64,000 nucleotides of DNA, from contig NC_083523.1 in NCBI RefSeq assembly GCF_032362555.1, positions 2,331,501 to 2,395,500 on the forward strand, written 5' to 3'. A model generated the notes under the pieces. That model did not search any database. It saw only the letters and a list, made by a program, of their open reading frames with translations, and was not told where the DNA came from. Position 1 is the first letter of the stretch; each line of letters starts with the position of its first letter. The stretch is from Amyelois transitella (taxonomy: Eukaryota > Arthropoda > Insecta > Lepidoptera > Pyralidae). The position numbers were made by a program, and so were the translations under genes. Of the stretch, positions 33,754 through 43,285 are shown in pieces.

Positions 33754-34653
33754 TCAAATGATATCTTTTCGCGACTCCTTTTCGGTCGGTGCGACCGGGT
33801 TGGCAGGGAACATGGGTAGGATGGCTGGCTGCGCAGCTCTCCTAGTAACGTTAGTGGGCAACAAATTTTTATGTCCGGGAGACCTCACCATTCTCGATCC
33901 CAACCTTTCGTCTTCTTTACTCTCTTCTGTTTCATCTTTACTATCCACTTTCTCTGTCGTTGAGCTTGTTCCTCCGTAATCGTAGAAATCATCTTTCTCT
34001 TTTTTGTTTTCGCTTTTATTTATGCTCCTTTGTTTAGGCACTTTTGGTGTCGTTTGTGGAGCAAATTCTGTTTGAATTTCTAACTGGATTATTTCTTGGG
34101 TAACTTCAACAGGGACGTCTGTAGACGCCTTACTTTCCTTCAGTGGAATTTTATGGTTTCCCCTGCCCGCATACTCATCGTGTTTAACGTCAAAATCATA
34201 ATCATCCACATTGAAATCTTCGTCCTCATTCTCATCGGATTCGACGAATCTTGCAATTTTTAGACTTTTTGGTTCTAAATAATAATCATCTATGTCTACA
34301 AATTTTGGAATAGGCTTTTTAACGAGCACTATTTTTTCGTTCACTGGTATACTGTCTTTATCAACTTTGCCTGTCCCATTCGAATTCCTGGGAAACCGTG
34401 TGTTAGCGCCGTGTTTACTTCTTATGACATATTTCGTTTTTTGGTTTTCAATTGGAGAGTTTTCGAACGATTCTTCTTTTGAATAAGAAATCTCAAAAAT
34501 ATCGTCTAAAATATGCCTCCTTAGACGAATCGGGAACTTGGGACCATTAGGGCTGCTCGTGCTAGCTTTAACTTCTGGAACTTTTTCTATCAATCTAAAA
34601 TCACTTATTGTTGTATAATGTATAATAAACACAAGAAATATTATTCGCTTCAT
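33754..34653 (-). CDS. Secreted acidic protein of unknown family (299 aa)
   Basis: I chose the ATG at 34653 because it gives a hydrophobic signal peptide (MKRIIFLVFIIHYTT); a longer open frame upstream would need a TTG start. The mature chain is highly charged: acidic DEDFNVDDYDFDVK in the middle, a KKEKDDFYDYGG stretch, many Lys/Glu/Ser/Thr residues, and a more hydrophobic, proline-containing end (AQPAILPMFPANPVAP). No cysteine-rich fold or known domain was recognised. It is convergent with the gene at 31002 and divergent from the one at 35450. It lacks the family motif of its neighbours, so shared ancestry is not supported, though its acidic/Tyr-rich style is similar. Confidence 0.7.
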   Translation of the reverse strand: MKRIIFLVFIIHYTTISDFRLIEKVPEVKASTSSPNGPKFPIRLRRHILDDIFEISYSKEESFENSPIENQKTKYVIRSKHGANTRFPRNSNGTGKVDKDSIPVNEKIVLVKKPIPKFVDIDDYYLEPKSLKIARFVESDENEDEDFNVDDYDFDVKHDEYAGRGNHKIPLKESKASTDVPVEVTQEIIQLEIQTEFAPQTTPKVPKQRSINKSENKKEKDDFYDYGGTSSTTEKVDSKDETEESKEDERLGSRMVRSPGHKNLLPTNVTRRAAQPAILPMFPANPVAPTEKESRKDII

Positions 34654-35449
34654 TTCGGACCGTGTCCTAGCCAATCTTCTGGCCGACTAGTTAAATCATT
34701 TCGACATCAATGAAAATGTAAACTATGATGATTAAAAATATCTTTGTAGAATGTTAAATAATATTATGAGCTACGTATAGCAGTTACGACTTATTAATCG
34801 TATTTAAATAACATTGGTATTGTTATGACATTTGTTGTGTCATCATAGGGTTCAGTTGAAGAAGTAATTACTATAACAATGTTTTGTAGTCGTAATATTA
34901 TACAAATGGCCATATGTAATAATTTTAATTTCGTGTTTAGAGAGACGGGTTTATAATAAATAAAATATGGTGGAAGTCTCAATTATTTTGTTGTTTCTGT
35001 TCTATCGAGATTACCAGTAAAAAAGTATGTTACTTAAATGTTGCAGAAAAAAAATATCATGCAAGAAACATTTTTCATTTCATTTGTTAACCGGTTTACG
35101 GAATCTTAACAGAATAAACCCTCCTTGTTAAGTGACACTGACCATCTCATTGCAAGGTTGCCATAAATACATGAGACATCCCACATTTCTGTATGCCTAC
35201 TACATGTCTCAATACACGAGAGAAAAGTTGCGGTTACAACTAATGCATGTGCAAATAAAACATTGTATACAAATATAAGACAATGAAATTGAATAAAAAT
35301 AACAGACATTGTTTATAAAATCTCTCATTCTTGAATAGATGTGCAGTTTGTTTACAAATAATAAACAAGCTATTGACACCAACATCCACCGGGAGTTTAT
35401 TACGAACGGAAACCTGTGTTTTCAGTTAGTCGTTCAGATAAGCGAGATC
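34654..35449. other. Divergent intergenic region
   Basis: The promoters of the divergent genes at 34653 (minus) and 35450 (plus) must lie here. TATAAA occurs at 35314 and an arthropod-initiator-like TTCAGTTAG at 35420, but their spacing is not that of a TATA-Inr pair. No repeat was recognised. Confidence 0.4.
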
Positions 35450-36838
35450 ATGATGGAGCTCTGGATCTTCTCCGTTTTGATCTTCGTTCACCTGGATTCT
35501 TCTGTCGCGTTTTACGTTTACGATGAAACACCTAACGTGGGATTCATAAGCGAAGGCAACAGCTTTGGTGTCGTTGCCAAAGATATCGGTACAACCAACA
35601 ACAAGGACGCCATGACTTATGGCGTGCGCAGCATGTACGGCGGATCAGGGAAATATGGTGCAAGGCTATTCCAAACTAACGCACGTACTCATGTGGTCGA
35701 TTCGCATTTTAAAATACTGAAAACACCTACGTCCGCGACTAAAATCGATAACCAAAAAGTTGTTTTTAAAGTTGAACCAAAAAACACTGAACCATCTCAG
35801 GAGCACAGAAATTACGCAGAAGAATCACCAGCCAGCAAGAACGGCGAGGCACATAACTACAACCCCAGACCCACTAATGGGTACGCTCCCCAAAATTATG
35901 CACGGGAAGAAACCGTAATGAGTGTCGGTATACCACAATCAAAACCTTTCAGTAAAATTAGTAAAGAACATCACGATCCATATCTTATTAATGTTCATAA
36001 AACTCAAGTTACAAGTGGGCAAAAAGTTAAATTTAGCAGCAACCAGTTTCCTAGTATTCGACGTGATTCCAATAATCAGTATACTGCGGTTCGAAGTGAT
36101 AGTAGTGAACAATATTCTGGTGTTCGAAGGGACAATAACGAACAATACACTGGCGTTCGCAGAGACTATAATGAACAATACGCTGGTATAAGAAGAGATA
36201 ACAATGAACAATACCCGGTTATACGCAGGGATAATAGTGAACAGTACTCTGGTATTCGGAGGGATAACAACGAACAGTACCCGGGTATCCGAAGAGACAA
36301 TATTGAACAATATCCTAGTATCCTGAGAGATAATACTGAAACATCTATGTTTCCTAATAATGTTCAACAGAATAGATTGGAAGAGATCTACAGTCAATAT
36401 AAGCCTAAATATAATAATCAGATCAGCCAGAAAAAAATTGATAGAAGACATTATGATATGGCGGAATATCAACAGAATAGAGAAGTAATGAATAACGTGG
36501 CAATTGCAACTGCAGACCCGAATATGATGAAAGCGGCTATAGAAAAGGAGAAGTTCAAGCTTAATATACGGCCAGGTGATATACCTAGGATAGGTGGTTG
36601 GGAAGAAAGTGTAGATGTTAAACCCTACGCTCTATTTTATAGACTAAGCCAAGAACAAAGTAAACGTCAGTTTGGCAATGTACAGCACTTTATAAACGAA
36701 GATGAGAATGAACTGAAATCTGATAATTTTGTTGAACAAGTACTCCACACAATACCGTCGGTTCAACCCACAAATGTTCCAAATTCCATGAAGTTGAGGA
36801 TGAAGATAAAGAAATACTCTAATTTTCGCAGCCAATGA
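35450..36838 (+). CDS. Secreted repeat protein of unknown family (462 aa)
   Basis: The frame is open from 35339, but the methionine pair at 35450/35453 is followed by a clear signal peptide (MMELWIFSVLIFVHLDSSVA), so this start is preferred. The chain is basic, and rich in Asn, Arg, Tyr and Gln. From 36046 to about 36333 lie roughly nine tandem repeats of 11 residues with consensus NEQY(S/T/P)G(V/I)RRDN (33 bp each). The C-terminal third is non-repetitive and more conserved-looking (RPGDIPRIGGWEESVDVKPY, then ALFYRLSQEQSKRQFG). There are no cysteines in the mature chain that I noticed, so no disulfide fold. I do not recognise the family. A structural, secreted matrix role is a guess from composition and cluster context. 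Confidence 0.75.
   Translation: MMELWIFSVLIFVHLDSSVAFYVYDETPNVGFISEGNSFGVVAKDIGTTNNKDAMTYGVRSMYGGSGKYGARLFQTNARTHVVDSHFKILKTPTSATKIDNQKVVFKVEPKNTEPSQEHRNYAEESPASKNGEAHNYNPRPTNGYAPQNYAREETVMSVGIPQSKPFSKISKEHHDPYLINVHKTQVTSGQKVKFSSNQFPSIRRDSNNQYTAVRSDSSEQYSGVRRDNNEQYTGVRRDYNEQYAGIRRDNNEQYPVIRRDNSEQYSGIRRDNNEQYPGIRRDNIEQYPSILRDNTETSMFPNNVQQNRLEEIYSQYKPKYNNQISQKKIDRRHYDMAEYQQNREVMNNVAIATADPNMMKAAIEKEKFKLNIRPGDIPRIGGWEESVDVKPYALFYRLSQEQSKRQFGNVQHFINEDENELKSDNFVEQVLHTIPSVQPTNVPNSMKLRMKIKKYSNFRSQ
36046..36333 (+). repeat. Coding tandem repeat, 33-bp unit
   Basis: About nine units encode xEQYxG(V/I)RRDN. The units differ by many synonymous changes (CGA, CGC, AGA, CGG for the same Arg), so the array is old and kept at the protein level. 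Confidence 0.85.
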
Positions 36839-37067
36839 GAGGTGTGACATCAACTGTATGTGTACAATTTCTGTGGTCATAATTAATCTTGGTTTAACAT
36901 TTTCCAATATTAATTACAATGCAACGAATCGAAATATTCGAAGTATCAGCTGATACTCGACCCGTGTTATGTTCATCAAAGAAAACGTCATAATATCCAA
37001 TAGTAATTATGTTATTCATGTTTGTGACTTTTTTAAGTCAGCGGAATGACAATATACTTACTTACTT

Positions 37068-37073
37068 AATAAA
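37068..37073 (+). terminator. Candidate polyadenylation signal of the gene at 35450
   Basis: AATAAA 230 bases after the stop at 36838. Confidence 0.4.
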
Positions 37074-37289
37074 TGGCATGAAAAAAAATTCTAAATTATC
37101 ATGTAATACAAGAGGAAGGTTAGATAGTTAGTTAGGTAACTATTAGCCCAATAAGGTTGATTTGAACTGGTTATATATATTCGCAAACGATATACATAAG
37201 CCAGTTCAATAATCTATCTATACATATACTCGTAATAAATCTGTAGAAGGGTCAATTCTGTACATTGAAAATATTGAAAAAATAAATAG

Positions 37290-38215
37290 CAGGGGTGTTA
37301 CTGGATCGATACCAAACACAAATATGTGATTAAAAAAATTTTTGTCTGTCTGTCTGTATGTTCAGGCATCACGTGAAAACTAACGGTTCGATTTTGATGA
37401 AACTTGGTATAATTATACCTTATTATCCTGGGCATAAAATAGGATACTTTTTATCCTGGAAAAATACGAAGAAAAAAAAAACTTAATTTTTCAGTTTATC
37501 CATAGACGTTGTTCTGTAGAACCGCGAACACACGTTACGTTACCCGCAGTGGATTCAGCGCCGTAACGGTAGCGCCGAAAGTCGGATTTAGCTTGAACCG
37601 TTTGCGGCATACGCGGGCCGCTACTAATTACTATGAAAAAAATACTTTAGTCCGGTCAATCTAGACATTCGAAGCTACATTAATTCCCATCAAGCTGAAA
37701 ATGAGTATAATTGTTTAAAACACAATCAAAAGCATTATTTCAATATTCCCCATGATTCCGGTTTAAGGAAAAAAAATTACCCAAGGTCAAGGGTAAAAAA
37801 TGGGTGTTTCGCGATTTTCTTCAAAACGGTAAGTTTTTCAAATCGGAAAATTACCTCAGATAAATTGTAGATCATAAAGTTATCTATAAAAAAGGTATAA
37901 ATATTCATGGGGAATTTTGAAATAATGCGTTTGATTGTGTTTTAAACAATTATACTCATTTTCAGCTTGATGGGAATTAATGTAGCTTCATTCTTATTTT
38001 TTGGTCTACATTGACCGGACTACTTACTACAGAACGCGAACTCAACAGCGGTAGCTCAATAGAGGGATCTCTTTAATTATTATAGGCCTAGCCGTAATTG
38101 GGTCCAATAGATATTTATAAGATGTCATTGTCAGAGTTACTCAAAATGGAGAAATAAACCATCCACGCGATGACCGACATCCGGGCGGACGGAGTCGCGG
38201 GGGGAAGCTAGTTTT
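37290..38215 (+). mobile_element. Helitron-like element interrupted by a foldback MITE
   Basis: The outer sequence contains 'tttttgtctgtctgtctgta' and 'gaaaactaacggttcgattt', and ends 'gcggggggaagctagt' with a CTAGT terminus after a GC-rich stretch. The inner 37648-38022 segment splits it. The 5' edge is uncertain. Confidence 0.45.
37648..38022. mobile_element. Foldback MITE with about 110-bp terminal inverted repeats
   Basis: TAGTCCGGTCAAT at 37648-37660 is inverted at 38010-38022. The arms then share 'aagctacattaattcccatc' and 'gctgaaaatgagtataattg' and so on up to 'ttccccatga', with an insertion/deletion near each end. TA flanks GTCCGGTCAAT on both sides, which would fit a TA target duplication (Tc1/mariner-like). 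Confidence 0.8.
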
Positions 38216-39183
38216 GAATAAGTCTGCAGACGTAAATCTGGTATTAACATAGATTCAAAAGATACATGCCAATAAATCTATCGACGGCTAGGCTACGAAA
38301 TGAAGGCTTTAGGAGAAACTGCAATAAGCTAACTCGAACAATGTTTATATGTATTTTTTTTGTTGGTTCACAGAGCAAATGGAGCAGCTTTCCTTGCTTT
38401 GTGGGTAGACCAATGAACAGTAGAACTAATTGAATTAATTTTCGTTCTTTTTGAATAATGAAGCGATGGCGTGGTAAACGTGAAATTAATAAATGTTTAT
38501 TTTATGTTTTTGTATTGTTTTTTTTTATCAGAATGCACGAAACACGTTTCTTTAATATGTTGTCTCAGTTAATTTGTTGCCTGCGGTGTTCTATATTTTC
38601 TTCTTAATATTTATTACTTTATTTTTTTCTATAATTAGAATGATAATGGTTTTCTAATATGTGAATAGTGTAGTAAAAGAACTCTCAGGCCCAACCTTGC
38701 ATTACCTTAGGCTTCGGTTATAGCATAGGCTATGTCGCAATTTTATTTTGATAAAATATTAAATTTTTGTAAGACTATGTAAATACAACCTTGGCAAAAA
38801 CTTAATACCTAATACAGTTTCTTTCAAAGAAGAAATCAGTGCAGACAGCGATAAAGATAAGATACTCGTACTATGTTCAATACTGCAGAATTTAACGACA
38901 ATTCACTACTCAAATAATTTTTCAGACAGGTTATTAAAAATCATAATACATTGAACCTCTATAAGGTCGTTTACATAACCGAAACTAGGTCTGTCATAGT
39001 TCAAGCCGAGTCCTCCACCAAGGCCGAGTGGTCACAAGAACGTGTCTTTTTTACTCCGACACCACTCGCAGAATGAACGCGTAGCTATGCACCGTATAAA
39101 TTAATACAGGGTTTATCATTGACACAAATGCATTGCCCAATCTAGAGAGCGCTCTCATTTATGCCAGCAAATGCTATGTTCAC
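38216..39183. other. Intergenic stretch
   Basis: No gene or repeat was recognised before the promoter at 39184. Confidence 0.45.
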
Positions 39184-39218
39184 TATATAAGTATAAGATT
39201 TGACCTTTGCAGTCATTA
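39184..39218 (+). promoter_or_regulatory. Core promoter of the DUF4779-like gene at 39227
   Basis: TATATAAG at 39184-39191 is followed about 27 bases later by GCAGTCATT, close to the arthropod TCAGT initiator. This leaves a 5' UTR of only about 15 bases. Confidence 0.6.
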
Positions 39219-39226
39219 CTGCAATC

Positions 39227-40315
39227 ATGGAGCGGCTCGGCGTAGTGCTGGCGGTGGTCGCTTGCGCCTCCTGCATGGAGATGAAAGAAACTGTCGAGAG
39301 AATGGTCATGGTCAGGACGACAGGATCAGACCTGCAGCCCGCGGCGACCGGGTACATTTACAAGAAAGAAGACGACGGCCCAGAGAGCGTCATCAAAATG
39401 AAAGAGGACGACGTATTAGAGCATTTGTCTAAATACTACAAACAACCAGAGGCTTTCGCCGCGCCCATTCCGGTCGCAGCAGGACCTTTTTACTCTAACG
39501 AAGATGACGTCAAAGCAGCATCCCATTCTAAGGAGTACGTTATCCCTGTTGTAGAAAAACCTGAAGATCATGATGAACATATTGATGGTATAGCTGATGA
39601 TGAATACGATAAGATTTTTAAAGGATACGGTTTCGGGAAATACAATGAGGACTTTGCCGATTATTTGCGCGATCTGGGATATTTCAAAGATGGATTGCAC
39701 CATGAGGCCGGTAGTGGAAATGAACACGGATCTGACGGCCACCACGAGCACGGTGACAAAGGTTACAAAGGATATGCCACAAAACATCATTATGATAAAG
39801 GAGGAGCAGGGGATTACAATACTGAGAAGTATTCCAGTTTCTCTGTTTCCAGGAAAGGAGAATATAAGAAAGACTACGACAACGCAGACTCGAAAGGGAA
39901 GCATTACGAGGCAGGGCGCGGTTATAAAGGGGGCGATCACGGGCACAAGGCCTCCCACAGCAAAGGCGAAGAGGTCGATGGATTTCACAACCTCTACGAT
40001 AAGAACGAGTTCAAGAAAGACCATGACTTTTACGATGGCGAAAAGAACGAAGGTGGCTTCCACAAACACAGCGATGGACACGTACACCATGGATCAGACG
40101 CCGGAGGGTTCCACAAGGGAGGATCACACGAGTCGGGATCACTCGAGGGTGCTCATGGAGAAGGTGGTTTCGTCGAGAAGGAGTCCGGGGATGACCACGG
40201 AGAGAAACATTCTAATGAAGAAGGAGAAGAGTCTTCAGGACACCACCACGGAGAATTCGCGGCTCAAGGCGGCAAATTCGGCGGCAAGAGTTACGGATAC
40301 GAAGTTAAACATTAA
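39227..40315 (+). CDS. Secreted DUF4779-like protein (362 aa)
   Basis: The ATG at 39227 gives a signal peptide (MERLGVVLAVVACASC); the longer frame upstream starts inside the promoter. After an N-terminal block, DLQPAATGYIYKKEDDGPES closely matches the start of the 43286 protein, which shows tandem duplication. The C-terminal half is rich in Gly, His, Lys and Tyr. It has a KGKHYEAGRGYKGGDHGHK block and the family signature KGEEVDGFHNLYDKNEFKKD followed by HDFYD. The end has several GGFHKGG-like units and acidic clusters. I assign it to the insect-specific DUF4779 family from memory of its HKKDEF/FYD motif. Molecular function is unknown. The open frames on the opposite strand and the other forward frame are shadows caused by the biased composition. 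Confidence 0.85.
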   Translation: MERLGVVLAVVACASCMEMKETVERMVMVRTTGSDLQPAATGYIYKKEDDGPESVIKMKEDDVLEHLSKYYKQPEAFAAPIPVAAGPFYSNEDDVKAASHSKEYVIPVVEKPEDHDEHIDGIADDEYDKIFKGYGFGKYNEDFADYLRDLGYFKDGLHHEAGSGNEHGSDGHHEHGDKGYKGYATKHHYDKGGAGDYNTEKYSSFSVSRKGEYKKDYDNADSKGKHYEAGRGYKGGDHGHKASHSKGEEVDGFHNLYDKNEFKKDHDFYDGEKNEGGFHKHSDGHVHHGSDAGGFHKGGSHESGSLEGAHGEGGFVEKESGDDHGEKHSNEEGEESSGHHHGEFAAQGGKFGGKSYGYEVKH

Positions 40316-40408
40316 AATAATTGTTGTGTTGTTATCTTTAGTAATGTTTGTAAATATGTGGACGTTTAGGTGTTAATTTAAGCCATAATTCTTATTTATT
40401 TTTACGTT

Positions 40409-40414
40409 ATTAAA
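40409..40414 (+). terminator. Candidate polyadenylation signal of the gene at 39227
   Basis: ATTAAA, 94 bases after the stop; a variant hexamer. Confidence 0.35.
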
Positions 40415-40669
40415 TGTGATAATTCGTTACGATTTCTAAGTTTTATTGTTTTTTTTAATACCCTATAGATGCATGGGAATGGCATTATAATAGCAACTTT
40501 CTATTCAATGATTTTATAAATCTGGGTGCAGGCATAAAATGCATGTTTCAATTAGATACGATTCATGCATGTTTGTACGAATACCTGGATAAAGAAAATA
40601 TGTATATTTACGTACCTACAATAAAATGAAACATAATTATTTTTTAAATTATGCATCATAAATTCATAG

Positions 40670-40796
40670 ATATAGTCACGATTTATCTAGACTCTCAAGT
40701 TAATAAGCCTATCCCTTAGTCGCCTTTTACGACATCTATGGGAAAGTGATGGAGTGGTCCTATTCTTTTCCTTTTTGCACGGGAACCACACGGCAC
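40670..40796 (-). repeat. Family A repeat, internally deleted
   Basis: The 'atagtcacg' end is joined directly to 'cctatcccttagtcgcc' through 'gggaaccacacggcac', losing about 130 bases of the middle. Confidence 0.7.
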
Positions 40797-40894
40797 GCGG
40801 TTTTTAATACATATATACATAAATATTTATATATTTAACGATATTTATATATTAACGTATATAAAATTGTTTAAGTCTTAGGTATCATATCTTG

Positions 40895-41050
40895 TAAATG
40901 ACCTGTTCTCCCTTGCCTCAATTTTGTATGCTATCCTCTTAATGTCAGGTTGGTTGGAAAAGATCCCACTTAGGGATAAGCCCGCCTTGGTACTGTACTA
41001 CTGTTTTATATATTTGTAATGTACGCCTTTAGTAAACAATAAAGCATTTA
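40895..41050 (+). repeat. LINE-type 3' end fragment
   Basis: Contains 'aggttggttggaaaagatcc', 'gggataagcccgcc' and a final AATAAAGC, a 3' end style common to Lepidopteran LINE and SINE tails. There is no coding part. Confidence 0.4.
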
Positions 41051-41052
41051 TA

Positions 41053-41184
41053 AGCTCGTAATAAAGGTACTGTTAAGTACTATTTCTCATTTTAATCTAT
41101 GTAATAAGTAAACACTAGCTAGAGTGTTACTTATTACATAGAAAAAATGAGAAATAGTACTTAACAGTACCTTTATTACGAGCT
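41053..41184. repeat. Near-perfect 132-bp palindrome
   Basis: AGCTCGTAATAAAGGTACTG at 41053 is mirrored up to 41184. Each arm is about 60-65 bases with a few mismatches/indels near the centre ('ctagctag'). No family ends were recognised at its borders. Confidence 0.9.
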
Positions 41185-41224
41185 TTTTTTTAGCTGTGTT
41201 ACCACAATAAAGACATTTGATTTG

Positions 41225-41505
41225 ATTTGTGTGGAGGGAAAGGTCAGAGTGGGAAGGTCTAGACCACACTAAGGACGTCCTGGCAAAGGGTAAAGTAAAG
41301 TAAAAATAATTTATTCGTAAAACACCAAAACAAAAAAACAAACAAGAATATGTACAAAAATAGAAATGTAGTATGGTGCTCCCGAAAGGGTACCCCCTCA
41401 GCATAATGCTGGCTGTAAACAATATGCTACACAGCCAACGCTGATCTTCCGGGGGTAAAGTGCATAAAGAAAGTTATGAATGTGGATGAAGCGAAAGAAG
41501 TATTA
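41225..41505 (+). repeat. Family B fragment split by a LINE/SINE tail
   Basis: 'gagggaaaggtcagagtggg' to 'ggcaaagg', then after the insertion 'cataaagaaagttatgaatg' to 'gcgaaagaagtat', in the opposite orientation to most family B copies here. Confidence 0.65.
41288..41461 (-). mobile_element. Short retroposon 3' end with 9-bp target duplication
   Basis: GGGTAAAGT stands at 41288-41296 and 41453-41461. Between them the minus strand reads from 'ccggaagatcagcgttgg' to a 'gaataaattatttttacttt' tail. It lies inside family B, and removing it restores the family B consensus. Confidence 0.7.
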
Positions 41506-41506
41506 A

Positions 41507-41612
41507 GAATCTGGAGAAGGATATACTAAAATTATAGCACCCATGCGATTTCCAAAGAGCTGTATTCTTTTGTGGAGGTGGCGCGGGCAAATCTGCGGAT
41601 AAAATCTAGTGT
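41507..41612 (+). repeat. Helitron-like 3' terminal fragment
   Basis: Ends AAAATCTAGT; related to 14868-14981. Confidence 0.4.
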
Positions 41613-41819
41613 ATTATATATTTAAGTTTTTATAAAATAAAATAAAATAAATTATTCAGAAAATTAAACCTACATTGCGATTAATTACGATTAGTAAAAT
41701 CAACAAAATGTACTTACCCGACAATTTATTGTAGCTTTGTAGCACATTTCGTAGCTTTTTGTAGCAGTTCGTAGCATGCGTGTCCTAAATTGTTAAGTTA
41801 CTAACGCGCTTGTAAAATA

Positions 41820-41862
41820 AATACATGCATAAATCACGCCTCTTTCCCGGAGGGGTAGGCAG
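41820..41862 (-). repeat. Family B end fragment
   Basis: 'catgcataaatcacgcctct' to 'ccggaggggtaggcag' only. Confidence 0.6.
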
Positions 41863-41901
41863 TTATTATGTCGTATTTCATAAAAATACGAAATATTTTA
41901 T

Positions 41902-42160
41902 ATGCCGTGTGGTTCCTGGCACCAATAGAAAAAAGAATAGCACCAATCCATCTCTTTCCCATGGATGTCGTAATAGGCAACTAAGGGATATGCTTATAAA
42001 ATTGGGATTATTTTAGGCAATGGGCTAGCAACCTGTCACTATTTGAATCTTAATTATACAATTAACCAAAGAGCTGAGCGTGGCCTTTCAGTATTTTTAA
42101 GACGTTTGGCTCTGTCTACTCCGCAAGGGATATACACGTGACTATATGTATGTATGTACG
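41902..42160 (+). repeat. Family A repeat, complete
   Basis: From 'tgccgtgtggttcctggcac' to 'atgtatgtatgtacg'. Confidence 0.85.
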
Positions 42161-42339
42161 AAATATTTTATCAGGATTAGGAATAAAAATTGAATAGGAA
42201 TTATGCAAGTAGTTACTTTGACTTGTAATCAATTCATTACCATTTTATCGGTTTATCTTATCGACTGAAGGCTGTTCTCTTTTTACAAAATATTATATTA
42301 TAACTCATCAACTTTCTTTCAATATCGGCCTTATTTAAA

Positions 42340-42403
42340 ACCCAATTTACTAGCGTAACGTTCTTACATACATATGTAAGAAAGTTACGCTAGTAAATTG
42401 GGT
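42340..42403. repeat. 64-bp hairpin beside a family A insertion
   Basis: ACCCAATTTACTAGCGTAAC at 42340 is mirrored by its complement ending at 42403, with only a one-base asymmetry and a CATATG-centred loop. It includes one copy of the duplicated GCGTAACGTTCTT (42353-42365). Confidence 0.85.
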
Positions 42404-42667
42404 CGGTTATGTATGTACATATAATCACGTTTATATCCCTTGCGGGGTAGACAGAGCCAACAGTCTTGAAAAGACTGATAGGCCACGTTCAGCTGTTTGG
42501 CTTTATGATAGAATTGAGATTCAAATAGTGAAAGGTTGCTAGCCCATCGCCTAAAAGAAGAATCCCAAGTTAAAAGCCTATCCCTTAGTCGCCTTTTACG
42601 ACATCCATGGGAATGAGATGGAGTGGTCCTATTCTTTTTTTATTGATGCCGGGAACCACACGGCAGT
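42404..42667 (-). repeat. Family A repeat, complete, with probable target duplication
   Basis: From 'tatgtatgtacatataatca' to 'gggaaccacacggcag'. The sequence GCGTAACGTTCTT occurs just before the hairpin (42353-42365) and just after this copy (42674-42686), which fits a 13-bp target-site duplication. Confidence 0.8.
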
Positions 42668-43216
42668 AACACGGCGTAACGTTCTTCCGGCAAATTTCTT
42701 CTCTTATTCCAAAAATACCGCAATTTTCCCATTTCTCTACGCCTATTTCATAACTATGTCAGAGGCGCCATACAAGGTTCTTGTATAGGCCCTTCATTAG
42801 GTTACTATTTGGGCACATCATATCAAAAGTTCCATCGCACTCTGGGTTATCGACGTCCAAGGGGAGGAACCTGGGGTCCTTTTAAGACCACTTTTATTTA
42901 CTCCTTAATCGTGGTCGTTAGAACTGCCATAGTTATGCAATTAATTATTCGCTTATTACACGGGTATTGTCTTGCCATTTCTAGATCAGACGACTCACGC
43001 CAGTCGAATTATTTTTTTGCCCGAAACCGGCGCGGCGTATGCTCTTCTAAAAAAAGCATTTCATGCCAATTTATTTGTGGTCAATTATTGCACAATAGCA
43101 AACTTTTTCACCTGTTCCTTTGTCACCCACAACCTCGTCTAATAATGATAACAAATCGTTACATGGTTACGAGAAAGGTATAACGCATATTCACGGTCCT
43201 TTTGTCTCTAACCTAG

Positions 43217-43245
43217 ATATAAATATTGAGCAATACAGTTATCAA
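43217..43245 (+). promoter_or_regulatory. Core promoter of the gene at 43286
   Basis: TATAAATA at 43217-43224, about 62 bases upstream of the ATG. A TSS would fall around 43245, where no strong TCAGT is present. Confidence 0.45.
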
Positions 43246-43285
43246 ATTATTACAGCACAGGTCGTGGTACGGTTCACATCTCAAG

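Noticed and set aside
35939-36472. 177-codon minus-strand hydrophobic frame
   Set aside because: Antisense shadow of the 33-bp coding repeats of the gene at 35450.
39416-40090. 224-codon minus-strand frame opposite the DUF4779-like gene, and similar frames at 43589-44035 and 39597-40376
   Set aside because: Shadows of the Gly/His/Lys-rich coding strand; hydrophobic or basic low-complexity translations with no family features.
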